This document shows positions 7,609 through 17,568 of a stretch of 34,017 nt of DNA, piece by piece (within the stretch, counting starts at the first letter, position 1; each line of letters begins with the position of its first letter). The DNA lies in the NCBI GenBank assembly GCA_020201275.1, contig JAIVHB010000024.1:1-34017 (forward strand). Direction: 5' to 3'. The notes below the pieces were generated by a model. It searched no databases and was not told the DNA's origin. It worked only from the letters and a program-made list of their open reading frames with translations. Origin of the DNA: Rhodothermaceae bacterium (GTDB lineage: Bacteria > Bacteroidota > Rhodothermia > Balneolales > Cyclonatronaceae). The position numbers and the translations under genes were made by a program.

Positions 7609-8532
7609 ATGAAATCGAAGCTTTGGCTCTTGTATGCGATAATTACAACTGTTTTCTGGGGTGTTTGGGGAGCGCTGATAGAAATACCGGAGAAGGCGGG
7701 CTTTCCGGCCACGCTCATCTATGTGGTCTGGGCGTTCACTATGATACCACCCGCACTGGTAGCGTTGAAAATCATCAACTGGCGTTTTGACTTCCGAACA
7801 AAATCCATCATGCTGGGTATGACAGTCGGGATCCTGGGGGCTGGCGGGCAGCTTATCCTTTTTCAGACCCTGGCCATCAGCCCCGCGTATCTGGTCTATC
7901 CTTTCATATCCATGTCGCCGATTGTAACCATCCTCATGTCGCTCATTCTTCTGAAAGAACGGGCCAACGTATATGGCTGGGTCGGTGTAGGCCTCGCACT
8001 CATTGCCATTCCGCTGCTTTCCTATTCACCGCCCGAAAATCAGGTGGTGGCCAATATGTGGTGGGTTATACCCGCCAGTCTTGTGTTTCTTGCCTGGGGT
8101 ACCCAGGCTTATGTGATTAAAGTGGCCAACAAGTCGATGAAGGCAGAGAACATCTTCTTCTATATGATGGTGTCAGGTCTACTTCTGGCTCCGGTAGCTA
8201 TACTGATGACCGACTTCGACAAAAACATAAACTGGGGATTTGAGGGTTACGGTTATTCATTCTTTATCCAGATATTAAATGCCGTTGGTGCCCTGTTCCT
8301 GGTGTATGCATTCAGATACGGAAAGGCAATGATCGTATCGCCAATGACCAATGCTGTAGCACCGGTTATTACGATTGTACTTTCTCTGATGATTTATGCT
8401 GTAATACCGCACACAATTACCCTGATGGGTATGATCTTTGCTGTTTCTGCTGCGATACTGCTGTCGCTCGAAAAAGACGAACCGGCCGTTAATGGTAAAA
8501 ATACTATACCGGTTGAAAATCCGGACCTGTGA
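7609..8532 (+). CDS. EamA/DMT-superfamily membrane transporter
   Basis: A 307-aa, very hydrophobic protein with about ten predicted membrane segments arranged as two EamA-like repeats. The N-terminal half includes FWGVWGALIEIPEKAG and ends around MSLILLKERANVYGWVGVGL; the second half begins near MWWVIPASLVFLAWGTQAYV. The SLILLKER-type turn after an early helix pair is typical of EamA permeases. It starts at ATG 7609 with GGGAGG upstream, and the C terminus is a charged cytoplasmic tail. Drug/metabolite transporters move diverse small molecules; its place beside the sugar operon and DeoR gene suggests inner-membrane sugar or amino-sugar uptake, but the substrate cannot be read from sequence. 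It is the only inner-membrane transporter in the locus. Confidence 0.85.
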   Translation: MKSKLWLLYAIITTVFWGVWGALIEIPEKAGFPATLIYVVWAFTMIPPALVALKIINWRFDFRTKSIMLGMTVGILGAGGQLILFQTLAISPAYLVYPFISMSPIVTILMSLILLKERANVYGWVGVGLALIAIPLLSYSPPENQVVANMWWVIPASLVFLAWGTQAYVIKVANKSMKAENIFFYMMVSGLLLAPVAILMTDFDKNINWGFEGYGYSFFIQILNAVGALFLVYAFRYGKAMIVSPMTNAVAPVITIVLSLMIYAVIPHTITLMGMIFAVSAAILLSLEKDEPAVNGKNTIPVENPDL

Positions 8533-8767
8533 CGGAACGGGTGATATCGCATAATGAAAGTGATTAAATTTCGATTAGTAACCTTAATATGGTTTGAATG
8601 CTTACGAAATATTTCTTTTAGCTTACAAAAATATTGCTTCTATGCTTGCACTTTGTTATCGTAATGTTATCAAAAGTGTTTTTAACCCCGAACATTGATT
8701 TTCAGAACAGATACTGCGGTAATCAAACACTGTCTGCGTTTTCAGCTGATCCAAAACCCCACACGTT

Positions 8768-11700
8768 ATGAAACGTAAAACCAATATATCACAATTAAAT
8801 CTTCGCCTGACACAGATAGTATGCCTGTTGTTTCTGCTGTCGGTTGCTGCCACCGAAGTAGTAGCCCAGTCAAGTGGCCGCATTTCCGGGCGTGTTATGG
8901 AACAGGCTACCGGAGAACCACTGGTAGGTGTGAACGTCTTCATTCAGGGCACTACAATGGGAGCCATGTCCGATGTTGAGGGCTACTACTATATTATGAA
9001 CATCCCGCCGGGCACGTACGATATCACGGTGTCAATGATCGGCTTTACGAGGCAGATCGTTCAGGAATTCAGGGTTCACCTTAATGAGAACCATACACTC
9101 AATTTCGAACTTACCGAAGAGACGATCATGGGCCAGGAAGTGGTTGTTATGGCCGAAACCGAAAGGGTAAAGCTCGACGTCTCCTCAAGCCGTACTCTGA
9201 TCACCTCACAGAGCATTGCCGCCAGTCCGGTTTCCAATTTTGAGGAAATACTGGCAAATTATCCTGGTATCACACTTACTGCCGGCTCTGAAGGTTCGGG
9301 TATTATAATCAGGGGTGGAAATATTAATGAGACCAATATTGTGGTGGATGGGTTGTCGACCCGCGACATGAGAACCCAGCAACCCAATACTACACTCAAC
9401 CTGACGGCCATTAATGAGCTCGAAGTAATTAGTGGTGGCTTTACTGCCGAGCACGGAGGGGTCAGGTCGGGTATGGTGAACGTGGTAACCAAAGAGGGCC
9501 GCACCGACCGTTTTGATGCAGTGGTCGATTTCAGGATTTCCCCGCCCCAGCAGAAGCATTTTGGCCCGAGCCCGTACAGCCTCGACGGCCCGTTCTGGCA
9601 GGTCTATGCAGGCGAACATGCTATGACCGGTGTTAGCACCGACATGGTCAACAACGGGCAGTACCCGTTCACGTTCATTGGCTGGAATGAATTTGCCCGG
9701 CAGCGTTTGAGCGACGGGAACGCGGAAACCGATATGACCCCTCAGGAGGCACTTGAAATCTGGAAATGGCAGCACCGGCCACGCGAATATGCCAACCGTG
9801 CAGACTATATACTTGATATGACGCTGAGCGGACCCATTCCATTCCTGAAGAATACAACCTTCATGGCCTCTCAACGCTACGACGATCTGATGCTGGTTTA
9901 CCCGCTGAGCCGCGATAATTCGATTGCTTCATCAACCCTGTTTAAAATCACATCACACCTCGGTAATGGCCGTAAACTCAGCATCCATAACGGATATCTG
10001 CTCAAAAGGGGTGTCAGCTCCGGTGTGTACAGCAACAGTATTGGTATGATCGACGGTACACGACAGGGTACTTCTTATGCCCGGAACAGTCTGCAGGTTG
10101 AACATCTCTGGCACGACGCCGCCATGAACCCGATAGAAACCTGGCATTACCGTGGTGGTTTGCAGTACAACCATGCCCTCAGTTCCCGGACCTACTATGA
10201 AGTGGCTTCCGAGTTTACAGCTTACCAGACAAAGCAGGAACCGACTGGCGTGAGAGATATCACATGTATCAAAACTATCGGAAACAGATGTTTTGATGAA
10301 GCACCGTTCGGATATGTTTCCAGCGAAATCGGCCGTATAGGTGAAACGTATGACCTGCTGAATGAATTCATGATGTCGGGCGGCGGCCGCGGGCGCGACA
10401 ATTCCCGTTACTGGACATTGGGAACCAGTTTCAATATCACATCCCAGGTCAACAGATTTTATCAGGTCAAGGCAGGTGCCGATATTGAATATGCACGGTA
10501 CAGTGAGCGGCGGGAACTGAACAATGAAGCCTCCACACACACACGTGAAGAGCGCCCCCACTACTGGACCTATTTTAATTCAACACCCCTCAATACTTCG
10601 GCATTCGTACAGAACAGGCTCGAATTTGGGGCCATGATTGCCAATATCGGTATCAGGGCCGATTACATGTGGTATGGTGAACGGGCGTATGAACTCGATT
10701 CTGATCTTATTTTCAATCAGCTGCCCTATACCCTGGCAAGATACCGTGAAAATGAACTTTCGTTCTCACACCTGCAAACAGGCGATAAAGTATCGAAATT
10801 TTACCTGAGTCCGAGGCTGGGTATATCACACCCGATAACCACAACGAGCAAGGTATTCTTCAACTACGGACACTTCTACCAGCCTCCGGTTCTCGATCAG
10901 CTCTATACGGTGCGCCCCCTGGGTCAGGGAGCAATTATTCCGAACCTGAATGCAGAATGGCCAAAAACCATCTCATATGAGGTTGGTTTTGAAATCGGAC
11001 TGCTTGAGGATTATCTGCTCTCTTTTACCGGATATTATAAAGATGTTCAGAACCAGCTGAGCCCGATCAATATCGTATCATGGGATCAGGACAACGACAT
11101 CAGAACCTTCGAGAACAATAGCTACGCCGACATCAGGGGTATTGAGATGCGTTTCCAGAAAGTGGTTGGACGCTGGCTGCAGGGATGGTCTGCACTTGAG
11201 TACAGCACAAGGAGTACCGGTTTCACCGGATTCAGGTATATCTTTGAAGACCCGTTGAGAGCACGCGATCAGCGTGAAACCATCAATCAGCAGCGGCAGG
11301 AGCCCAGACCGTCTATTTCCGCCAATATTACCATTATGACCCCGCCTGATTTCGGTCCGCAATGGTTTGGCAATAACTTCTTCGGTGGTTGGAGACTTAA
11401 TATCAACCAGGCATGGAGTGATGGCGGCGAATTTCTCACAAATCCCGAGGCACGTGTTGGCCAGCGCCGTTATGTGCCTGTTATCGATTACTGGAACACC
11501 GATATGCAGCTGAGCAAGAACTTCTACTTTGGCAGCACAGTCATCGGTTTCTTCGCCCAGGTTACCAACCTGACCAATTACCGGGGATTCCCGAACCCGC
11601 AAAACTCGATCCGCTATCGCGAATCACTGAGATTCCCGTGGTATCAGGGTGATCGTAAAGGTAACGACAAGTGGGGTGAATGGGATAAAGACCATATCGA

Positions 11701-11773
11701 TCTGGGCTATCACAGCTGGAATCAGTTTATCAATCCACGACACTTTTCATTCGGGTTCCGGATGCAGCTCTGA
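8768..11773 (+). CDS. TonB-dependent outer-membrane receptor with N-terminal carboxypeptidase-regulatory-like domain
   Basis: A 1001-aa protein with a signal peptide (residues 1-34, ending VVAQS). A CarboxypepD-regulatory-like beta-sandwich spans about 38-120 (ISGRVMEQATGEPLVGVNVF, GYYYIMNIPPGTYDI). The plug domain lies at about 130-245 (GIIIRGGNINETNIVVDG, EVISGGFTAEHGGVRSGMVN) and a large beta-barrel runs to the C terminus. Such receptors import oligosaccharides or other large ligands using TonB/ExbBD energy. No SusD-like partner follows; instead it heads a run of secreted and envelope genes with 45-50-base gaps. The 235-bp upstream spacer is AT-rich and presumably carries the promoter. The substrate is inferred from context (galactosamine-type glycan), not from the sequence. 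Confidence 0.93.
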   Translation: MKRKTNISQLNLRLTQIVCLLFLLSVAATEVVAQSSGRISGRVMEQATGEPLVGVNVFIQGTTMGAMSDVEGYYYIMNIPPGTYDITVSMIGFTRQIVQEFRVHLNENHTLNFELTEETIMGQEVVVMAETERVKLDVSSSRTLITSQSIAASPVSNFEEILANYPGITLTAGSEGSGIIIRGGNINETNIVVDGLSTRDMRTQQPNTTLNLTAINELEVISGGFTAEHGGVRSGMVNVVTKEGRTDRFDAVVDFRISPPQQKHFGPSPYSLDGPFWQVYAGEHAMTGVSTDMVNNGQYPFTFIGWNEFARQRLSDGNAETDMTPQEALEIWKWQHRPREYANRADYILDMTLSGPIPFLKNTTFMASQRYDDLMLVYPLSRDNSIASSTLFKITSHLGNGRKLSIHNGYLLKRGVSSGVYSNSIGMIDGTRQGTSYARNSLQVEHLWHDAAMNPIETWHYRGGLQYNHALSSRTYYEVASEFTAYQTKQEPTGVRDITCIKTIGNRCFDEAPFGYVSSEIGRIGETYDLLNEFMMSGGGRGRDNSRYWTLGTSFNITSQVNRFYQVKAGADIEYARYSERRELNNEASTHTREERPHYWTYFNSTPLNTSAFVQNRLEFGAMIANIGIRADYMWYGERAYELDSDLIFNQLPYTLARYRENELSFSHLQTGDKVSKFYLSPRLGISHPITTTSKVFFNYGHFYQPPVLDQLYTVRPLGQGAIIPNLNAEWPKTISYEVGFEIGLLEDYLLSFTGYYKDVQNQLSPINIVSWDQDNDIRTFENNSYADIRGIEMRFQKVVGRWLQGWSALEYSTRSTGFTGFRYIFEDPLRARDQRETINQQRQEPRPSISANITIMTPPDFGPQWFGNNFFGGWRLNINQAWSDGGEFLTNPEARVGQRRYVPVIDYWNTDMQLSKNFYFGSTVIGFFAQVTNLTNYRGFPNPQNSIRYRESLRFPWYQGDRKGNDKWGEWDKDHIDLGYHSWNQFINPRHFSFGFRMQL

Positions 11774-11818
11774 CCCGCACAGTATTAAGACCATAACCTA
11801 AAAGGAATGAGGAAGCAC

Positions 11819-13622
11819 ATGCTCAACCTCCAGAATAAAAAAAGAATCCTGCCCTCAATACTGGCGCTGATTCTGCTAATAATAATGACCGACCTGGCTG
11901 ATGCGCAAAGAAGATCCCATGTTATGGGCCGCTTTGAGTATACAATCGATGCCCAGGACATGTACAATACAAGTTCACAGCCTGAATTCTCATTCCTACT
12001 CTTTTGCGAATCAGTACCATAACGATTACGTGATACAGCACAATCAATATATCGTTACGTTCGATGCGGACGAGGATCCGGGTGTCGATCTGGGCATCGA
12101 TCCTACCCAGGTTTTGGAAGACGTCTATTTCGTAATTGCGTACGCTTTCAGCAACATTGCCGGTACAAATATGAACCAGACACGCTGGTACAGTGAGGCG
12201 AAAGGGGAGTTCAGCACGTTTGAAGTAGTCAATTCGCAGTATGTGCCCGGTAAAACCATGACGGTGGCTTACGGTTTTGACGCCCAGCACCCCGATATCC
12301 AGACCTTCGAAGCGGATGGGAAACCGTTCGATAATATTGGCAACCCGCGCTATGCCATTGGTATCATGCCGGGTACATCATATTTGCCTACCGCTGAATT
12401 TACCTCATCTGCATATACAGGGTATACCATCCTGCATGTAGACCAGAGTCCGCAAAACAGGCAAAATGCTGTGAACCAGCCGGTTTCCATTCTCACCAAT
12501 GCGAACATCAAAAACGTGTGGGACCGCAAATTTGACGGTTTTGCAACCTGGTGGGACTGGGCTGCATCCGGCGTCAAGGAACGTGCAGAGGATGTGCCGG
12601 GCTGGCCGTCCGATCCCGGGCAGCGTCCCGGAAGCATGGTTTTCAAATCATTCGGCCCGTACAATCTGGTAATGGGCGATACGGTCAATATTGTGTTTGC
12701 GGTAGGATCCGGTGGAATATCAAGGGAAGTTGCTGAAGAAAAGGGCAAGGAGTGGCTGGCCTGGTACCGGAATGAACCCGGTGCAACATTCGACGATGCC
12801 GCAAAAAATGCTCTTGTTGCAAGTGGCCGTGATTCACTTATGAAAACCCTCGACAAAGCCGCCTGGGCCTGGGAAAACGGACTGAATGTATCCAATCCGC
12901 TTCCATCACCCGACCTGATCATTACAGAGGGTGCGAACCGCATTTCCCTGTCATGGACAGACCTGAATGCCCGCTATCCGGATGTGGATCACTACCGGAT
13001 CTGGCGGAAACGCGGTTCTTTTATGCACGACACAGATGAAGAACTTGAAGCCATCATCCGCCAAAGAAGTGATGGTAAAATGTGGCCCGACGGGGAACGA
13101 CGAAAATGGGAGGTGGTAACCACGGTACCCTCATCCCAGAACACCTATGAAGATCTGGATGTCGTTCGCGGTGAACCCTATTATTATGGTGTTACCGCTG
13201 TAAGTACGGGAGCAAACAACACCGGGCTTGTACCGGGTCCGCTGGAGAGTTCTCCCTATACAAACCGGAGCCAGCAACCTGCATTCTCGTTCCAGCCGGG
13301 CGAAGGCTCAACGTCCAGTATCCGTATTGTGCCCAATCCATATGTGGCTTCAGCCGGAGATTATAACTTCTCGGACGAAACGAACAAGTTGCTCATCGTG
13401 AATCTGCCTCCGTATGCGACACTGAGGATATTCAATGCAATGGGAGATCTGGTCAAAATAATTAATCACACAAACGGAAGTGCTGATGAAGCCTGGGATC
13501 AGGTTACTGATTACAACCAGCTCGCTGCCAGCGGAGTGTACATCCTGCATGTATCTGATGCCAGGGATGCAGACCAGAATTCATTGCCGGATGCCATTTC
13601 AAAATTTGTAATAGTGAGATAG
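11819..13622 (+). pseudogene. Secreted protein with fibronectin-like and C-terminal sorting domains, frameshifted near 11996
   Basis: The signal peptide and first ~60 residues are read in one frame (from ATG 11819, GAGG six bases upstream; ATG 11807 also possible), which stops at 12022. The rest of the protein is open one frame later, from before 12003 to 13622. Skipping a single C at 11995/11996 joins them smoothly as QPEFSFYSFANQYHNDY. The mature protein has an N-terminal beta-rich domain, a fibronectin-III-like domain (ISLSWTDLNARYPDVDHYRI to YYYGVTAVSTG) and a C-terminal VPNPY-type sorting/anchoring domain (YATLRIFNAMGDLV, ASGVYILHV). I do not recognise the specific family. It sits between the TonB receptor and the PorV-like gene and probably belongs to the same surface complex. 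The frameshift may be real or a sequence error. Confidence 0.8.
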
Positions 13623-13670
13623 GCCATGACAAAAGGTCAATCCAAATTCTACCATACAGGAAATAATACC

Positions 13671-14678
13671 ATGAAGAAGCCTGTCTATAATCTGATTTTC
13701 AAAGCCGGGATACTCCTGGCAGCAGTCCTGATGTTATATGGCCCGGCAATGGCCCAGACACCCAAAGTTGCACAGTCGGGAATGACCTGGCTGAACATGC
13801 CGCTCGGTGCGCGTGCAGCAGGCATGGGCTATGCCAACGTCGCTGTAGTGAATGATGCCAGTTCCTTTTTCTGGAATCCTGCCGGCTACGCTTTTAGCGG
13901 AAAAACAACATTTTTCGTCAACAGGACCAACTGGATCGCCGATATAAATGTAAATTCCGTGGCTGCGTCATTCAATGCAGGCCGGTGGGGCGTTTATGGC
14001 TTCAACCTTACCGGTGTTGACTGGGGTACCTTCCACGGTACACGCAGGGCCGACAATGATGTCGGATATGTGGAAACAGGAACCTTTTCACCTGCAAGCA
14101 TGTCGGCCGGGTTCAGCTATGCCTACAGGATTTCTAATGAATTTGCGGTAGGCACCAACATTAAGTATCTCTACGAAAGGCTGGGATCCACCCTCGTCGG
14201 CAGTTTCGATGATCCTGAGTCATTTACCGCAAAAATGCAGCTGCTGGCCATCGATTTTGGTACCATCTACTATATAGGCTACCACGATCTGCGTTTCGGT
14301 ATGTCGCTTCGCAATTTCTCAAACGAAGAGGCCTACCGGGTAGAAACATTCCCCCTGCCCATGACCTTCCGTTTTGGTGCAGCCATGGATTTGTTTAAGC
14401 CTTTTGTTGATGAAACCTATCATGAACTCACCATGGCAATTGATTTTATCCACTCCAGAGATTACAGCGAGCGCCTTAACGTAGGCGCTGAATACGCATT
14501 CAGGGACCTCTTCTTCCTGAGAGGCGGATATAAGGTTAATTACGACCTGGAGAGCTTTTCGGCCGGTGCCGGTGTAAAAGTAGAAGCAGCGGGTTTTAAA
14601 GCCCGTGTTGATTACGCCTACATTCAGATGGATCTGTTTGACGGTGTAAACATGTTCACCCTCGATTTTGGTTTCTGA
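13671..14678 (+). CDS. PorV/PorQ-family (UPF0164-like) outer-membrane beta-barrel protein
   Basis: A 335-aa protein starting at ATG 13671 (MKKPVYNLIFKAG), with AGGAAA upstream; an in-frame ATG at 13626 would add 15 unlikely residues before the signal peptide. The signal sequence ends near GPAMAQT. The hallmark N-terminal block follows: PLGARAAGMGYANVAVVNDA, then SSFFWNPAG. Alternating beta-barrel strands then run to a C-terminal aromatic residue (FTLDFGF). PorV acts as the T9SS shuttle that receives sorted cargo and PorQ is another T9SS-associated member; other relatives are FadL-like channels of unknown role. Its position among TonB-receptor and sorting-domain genes suggests service to this locus rather than the main secretion machine. 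Confidence 0.85.
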   Translation: MKKPVYNLIFKAGILLAAVLMLYGPAMAQTPKVAQSGMTWLNMPLGARAAGMGYANVAVVNDASSFFWNPAGYAFSGKTTFFVNRTNWIADINVNSVAASFNAGRWGVYGFNLTGVDWGTFHGTRRADNDVGYVETGTFSPASMSAGFSYAYRISNEFAVGTNIKYLYERLGSTLVGSFDDPESFTAKMQLLAIDFGTIYYIGYHDLRFGMSLRNFSNEEAYRVETFPLPMTFRFGAAMDLFKPFVDETYHELTMAIDFIHSRDYSERLNVGAEYAFRDLFFLRGGYKVNYDLESFSAGAGVKVEAAGFKARVDYAYIQMDLFDGVNMFTLDFGF

Positions 14679-14725
14679 CCGATTCAATGCCTCTGTGTAA
14701 TCAGAGCCCATCGGAGATAATAATT

Positions 14726-15922
14726 ATGAAGAATCCTATGACACAACTAATCCGGCAGATGATAGTGCCTGCCACACTCATACTGGCCATATTCATTGCG
14801 GCAGCCTGTGAAGGGCCGGTGCATCCCAAATACGACGGTGAAAACCCTGATCCTTTTCCCACCGGTTCTGAACCGCCGGTAGTAACCGAAGTTACCCCCG
14901 ACCGGGGATTTGCCGGCGACGAAATTGTTATAACCGGCAGCGGGTTCCGTCCGTCGGCAGAGCAGACAATGGTTAACGTTGGTACGGCATCGGCAACAAT
15001 AGTATCGATAACGGAAACAGAAATTGTTGCCAGATTGCCGGTTAATGAAAACGGGAATCAGAAAGTACGCGTTGCCATATGGGGATCGGAAAATTGGAGT
15101 AATGAATTGTCAGTATTCTACCTCTCTGATTTCGTGGAGGTGAAATATAATATTTTGACCCCGAGGGGCGTAGCTGTTGACGATACCGGCAATCTCTATA
15201 TTGGATCTTTTAACGATCAGGCTGTTTACAAAATTGACGCGGTCGATAGTGTTAAAACAACCCTTACAGATATTCCTGTTACCGGAACCATGGAGTTCGG
15301 ACCGAACGGATGGCTGTATGTGGTAACAGCGTCAGGTCTGTCTCGTATCTCGCCCGATGGCGCAACTGTTGAAGATGTTGTTATCCTGAGCGGGGTAAGA
15401 GATTTTGACTGGGCTCCCGATGGAAGTATCTATCTGCTGCAGGTTGCACGGATTCACCGGTTCGACGGATCTGCGACCGAAGAGGTGGCAACCGTCCGGC
15501 AAGCGCAAAAATTACGGGTTTTTGATGGTCACGTCTATGTTACTGAACTTGCTAACTCTCGTGTGGCCCGTTTCGAAATAACCGGCAGTACACTTGGTCC
15601 CCATGGTATCGCCTTCCAGCAGAATACACCTCTGGCCGGCCTTGATCTGGCTGCATCCGGCAATATATATGCTTCGGCTTTTGTACGCGATTATGTGTTC
15701 AAGGCTGCTCCCGACCGGGTTAACGACAGTGATATTACCGAAATACCAAATGAAGAAGATCGTGCCAACCCATTCCGTAAAATTGATATCAGGGTCGGTG
15801 AAATATATATGAACAATTCGGTGATGTACCTGGTGCAGGATCAGGTAGCATCCGGAACAGTTGGTCGAATCTGGAGAATTTTTATCGATGAGCGCAATGC
15901 ACCACGTTATGGGCGGGATTGA
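14726..15922 (+). CDS. Lipoprotein with IPT/TIG domain and beta-propeller (NHL/SMP-30-like)
   Basis: A 398-aa protein from ATG 14726 (MKNPMTQLIRQ), with GGAG 9 bases upstream. It has a lipoprotein signal with IAAAC as the probable lipobox. A proline-rich linker leads into an IPT/TIG immunoglobulin-like domain (PVVTEVTPDRGFAGDEIVIT and GSGF, about residues 50-135). The remainder consists of repeated propeller blades (GVAVDDTGNLYIGSF, MEFGPNGWLYVV, DWAPDGSIYLL, GLDLAASGNIYASAF). TIG-type lipoproteins beside TonB receptors often act as surface glycan-binding proteins, in the manner of SusE/F-type accessory lipoproteins. That role is inferred here. It ends 2 bases before the next start, so the two genes are probably co-translated. 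Confidence 0.8.
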   Translation: MKNPMTQLIRQMIVPATLILAIFIAAACEGPVHPKYDGENPDPFPTGSEPPVVTEVTPDRGFAGDEIVITGSGFRPSAEQTMVNVGTASATIVSITETEIVARLPVNENGNQKVRVAIWGSENWSNELSVFYLSDFVEVKYNILTPRGVAVDDTGNLYIGSFNDQAVYKIDAVDSVKTTLTDIPVTGTMEFGPNGWLYVVTASGLSRISPDGATVEDVVILSGVRDFDWAPDGSIYLLQVARIHRFDGSATEEVATVRQAQKLRVFDGHVYVTELANSRVARFEITGSTLGPHGIAFQQNTPLAGLDLAASGNIYASAFVRDYVFKAAPDRVNDSDITEIPNEEDRANPFRKIDIRVGEIYMNNSVMYLVQDQVASGTVGRIWRIFIDERNAPRYGRD

Positions 15923-15924
15923 CC

Positions 15925-17514
15925 ATGCTATCTGTAACACTATGTTCAAAATGTCTACATAACCCTGTAAAATGGCTCAAAACTGTAGTTCTTTTAATCC
16001 CGTTTTCCCTGCTTTTAAGTGTAAATGCATACGGCCAATCGGATGTAAGCCTTAGTCCGGAACCTGACATTCTGTTTCCCCGTGCTTTTGGAATTGCCGT
16101 AAACCAGGTTGGTTATATGGAAGGCGGTTCGCTGGGTGAAGATGGCGGGCCATGGAGAGCCGGTATCCGGCGCGACATGGATGTGCGCGATTACCGGCCG
16201 ATGGCCGAAGTTGGCCGTGAAGTCGGAATCAGGTTCATGAACCTGTTCGCGCTTGCCGAAATGGACCGTCTTAATATTGTGGCCACCTTGCCCCACGCCC
16301 GGCCCGAAGGCCACGCTTTCGATAATTCGGCCAGAATTAAACCGGAACAGATCGAAATCATGAAATATGTTCATGATCAGGCAGCTTTCATAGAACTCGG
16401 GGTTACCGGCGTTGGCCACGAATGGTGGGTCGACGGTGAAAGAACACGGTCAGAATGGTACAACCTGGACCACAAGGAGCCACGGCCCGAAGCCATGATG
16501 CGCCGGCATATGGATGTGATCCGCAATATACTCGGCCAGTACGGCCTGTCATCAGAGAACGGCCATTCGTTCCCTCAGTCTATGAGTGCCCTGGGTTACT
16601 ACTGGAACCCCGATGGCCCGTACAGTGCCGGCAGCATTTTCAGTGAATATGGTGTACGCTACGTGAATACCAAATTCAGCATTATCCCCGAACTGAACCC
16701 GCCACCCGAGAAGAGCGGTGGTTTCGATCAGGGTGTGCTTGTACTCGACAGAAGCGCTTACGGTAACCTCTGGCATACCTATGATGACCCGCCGCATGAG
16801 CCTGCCGGGAATTATGAAACGGATCTGATCGAAAGCCACTGGGCAAACTGGCTGGCTCAGGACGATTTCCTTCAACCAGCCGTAAACCAGCGCTGGATTG
16901 ACTATTTCCGCACCATTCAGGCCTATCCGTACCGCTATCTTGCCAAGAACAGCGAACAACTCTATTCGCAGTGGCTGTACAAAGAATACACTGATGTAAC
17001 CCTGACTGCACCCGGCAAGGTCCGCATCGACAACCGTTCCATGCCCGACATCACCTATGAAAAGGGAAGCCTCGGGAATATGGTGCTTTCCGTACCTTTG
17101 AGCGATGGCAAACATGTGAGTGCGGTAACCATTAACGGTAAACCGGTCGCTGCCTGTTTCGAAGAGGCCGGCTACGGATTTATCTATCTTCCATCGCTGC
17201 AGCAACAGATCTATGAAGTCGAATGGCAGATCGGAGACACCCCGGTAACCGGTACCATCAATAATTCAGGCACATACAATGTATACGATGTTCAGCCCAC
17301 CGACGCCGGATATCTGTTTACTATCCGCATGTATGGTACACAGGATGTCCGTTTCCGTGTTGAAGAGGGATTTGAAGCAGTAACGGATCATGACGGATTC
17401 ACTATTCATGAGAGTTCATACGACCGAGGTAACCGGGAACTGGTTATCTCACTGCAGGGACGGGATGTACAGGGAGAAACCGGGGTCATCGAGCTGAGAA
17501 AACAGACCCGGTGA
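15925..17514 (+). CDS. Secreted deacetylase-like protein, paralogue A (predicted inactive)
   Basis: A 529-aa protein from ATG 15925 with a signal peptide ending near VNAYGQS. The N-terminal ~350 residues look like a divergent polysaccharide-deacetylase (NodB/DUF2334-like) TIM-type domain: a first-strand motif after LFPRAFGIAV, then VRDYRPMAEVGREVGIRF, GVTGVGHEWW, ENGHSFP and GYYWNPDG. Two small beta-sandwich regions follow to the C terminus. It is a close tandem paralogue of the next gene and aligns without gaps over the key motifs. Where paralogue B has Asp52-Asp53 this protein has Asn60-Gln61, and where B has His153 it has Thr161; only His165 of the H-x3-H pair is kept. I therefore predict loss of metal-dependent catalysis and perhaps a binding or regulatory role. 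The fold assignment is from motif pattern and is moderate. Confidence 0.72.
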   Translation: MLSVTLCSKCLHNPVKWLKTVVLLIPFSLLLSVNAYGQSDVSLSPEPDILFPRAFGIAVNQVGYMEGGSLGEDGGPWRAGIRRDMDVRDYRPMAEVGREVGIRFMNLFALAEMDRLNIVATLPHARPEGHAFDNSARIKPEQIEIMKYVHDQAAFIELGVTGVGHEWWVDGERTRSEWYNLDHKEPRPEAMMRRHMDVIRNILGQYGLSSENGHSFPQSMSALGYYWNPDGPYSAGSIFSEYGVRYVNTKFSIIPELNPPPEKSGGFDQGVLVLDRSAYGNLWHTYDDPPHEPAGNYETDLIESHWANWLAQDDFLQPAVNQRWIDYFRTIQAYPYRYLAKNSEQLYSQWLYKEYTDVTLTAPGKVRIDNRSMPDITYEKGSLGNMVLSVPLSDGKHVSAVTINGKPVAACFEEAGYGFIYLPSLQQQIYEVEWQIGDTPVTGTINNSGTYNVYDVQPTDAGYLFTIRMYGTQDVRFRVEEGFEAVTDHDGFTIHESSYDRGNRELVISLQGRDVQGETGVIELRKQTR

Positions 17515-17568
17515 TCAATGCTGATGGAAATGTGAACTGTTCAATTATTTATGACGCGAAAGACCACA

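Noticed and set aside
6243-8608. TTACGAA at 6243, 6372 and 8602, as a possible shared DeoR half-site between the sugar operon and the TonB receptor promoter
   Set aside because: A 7-mer is expected several times by chance on two strands of this window, and it also occurs inside the GH36-like coding sequence; spacing is irregular.
11985-12010. Programmed ribosomal frameshifting at the split secreted gene
   Set aside because: No slippery heptamer or stop-codon context of a known +1 site and no clear downstream pseudoknot; a simple one-base insertion or sequence error explains it.
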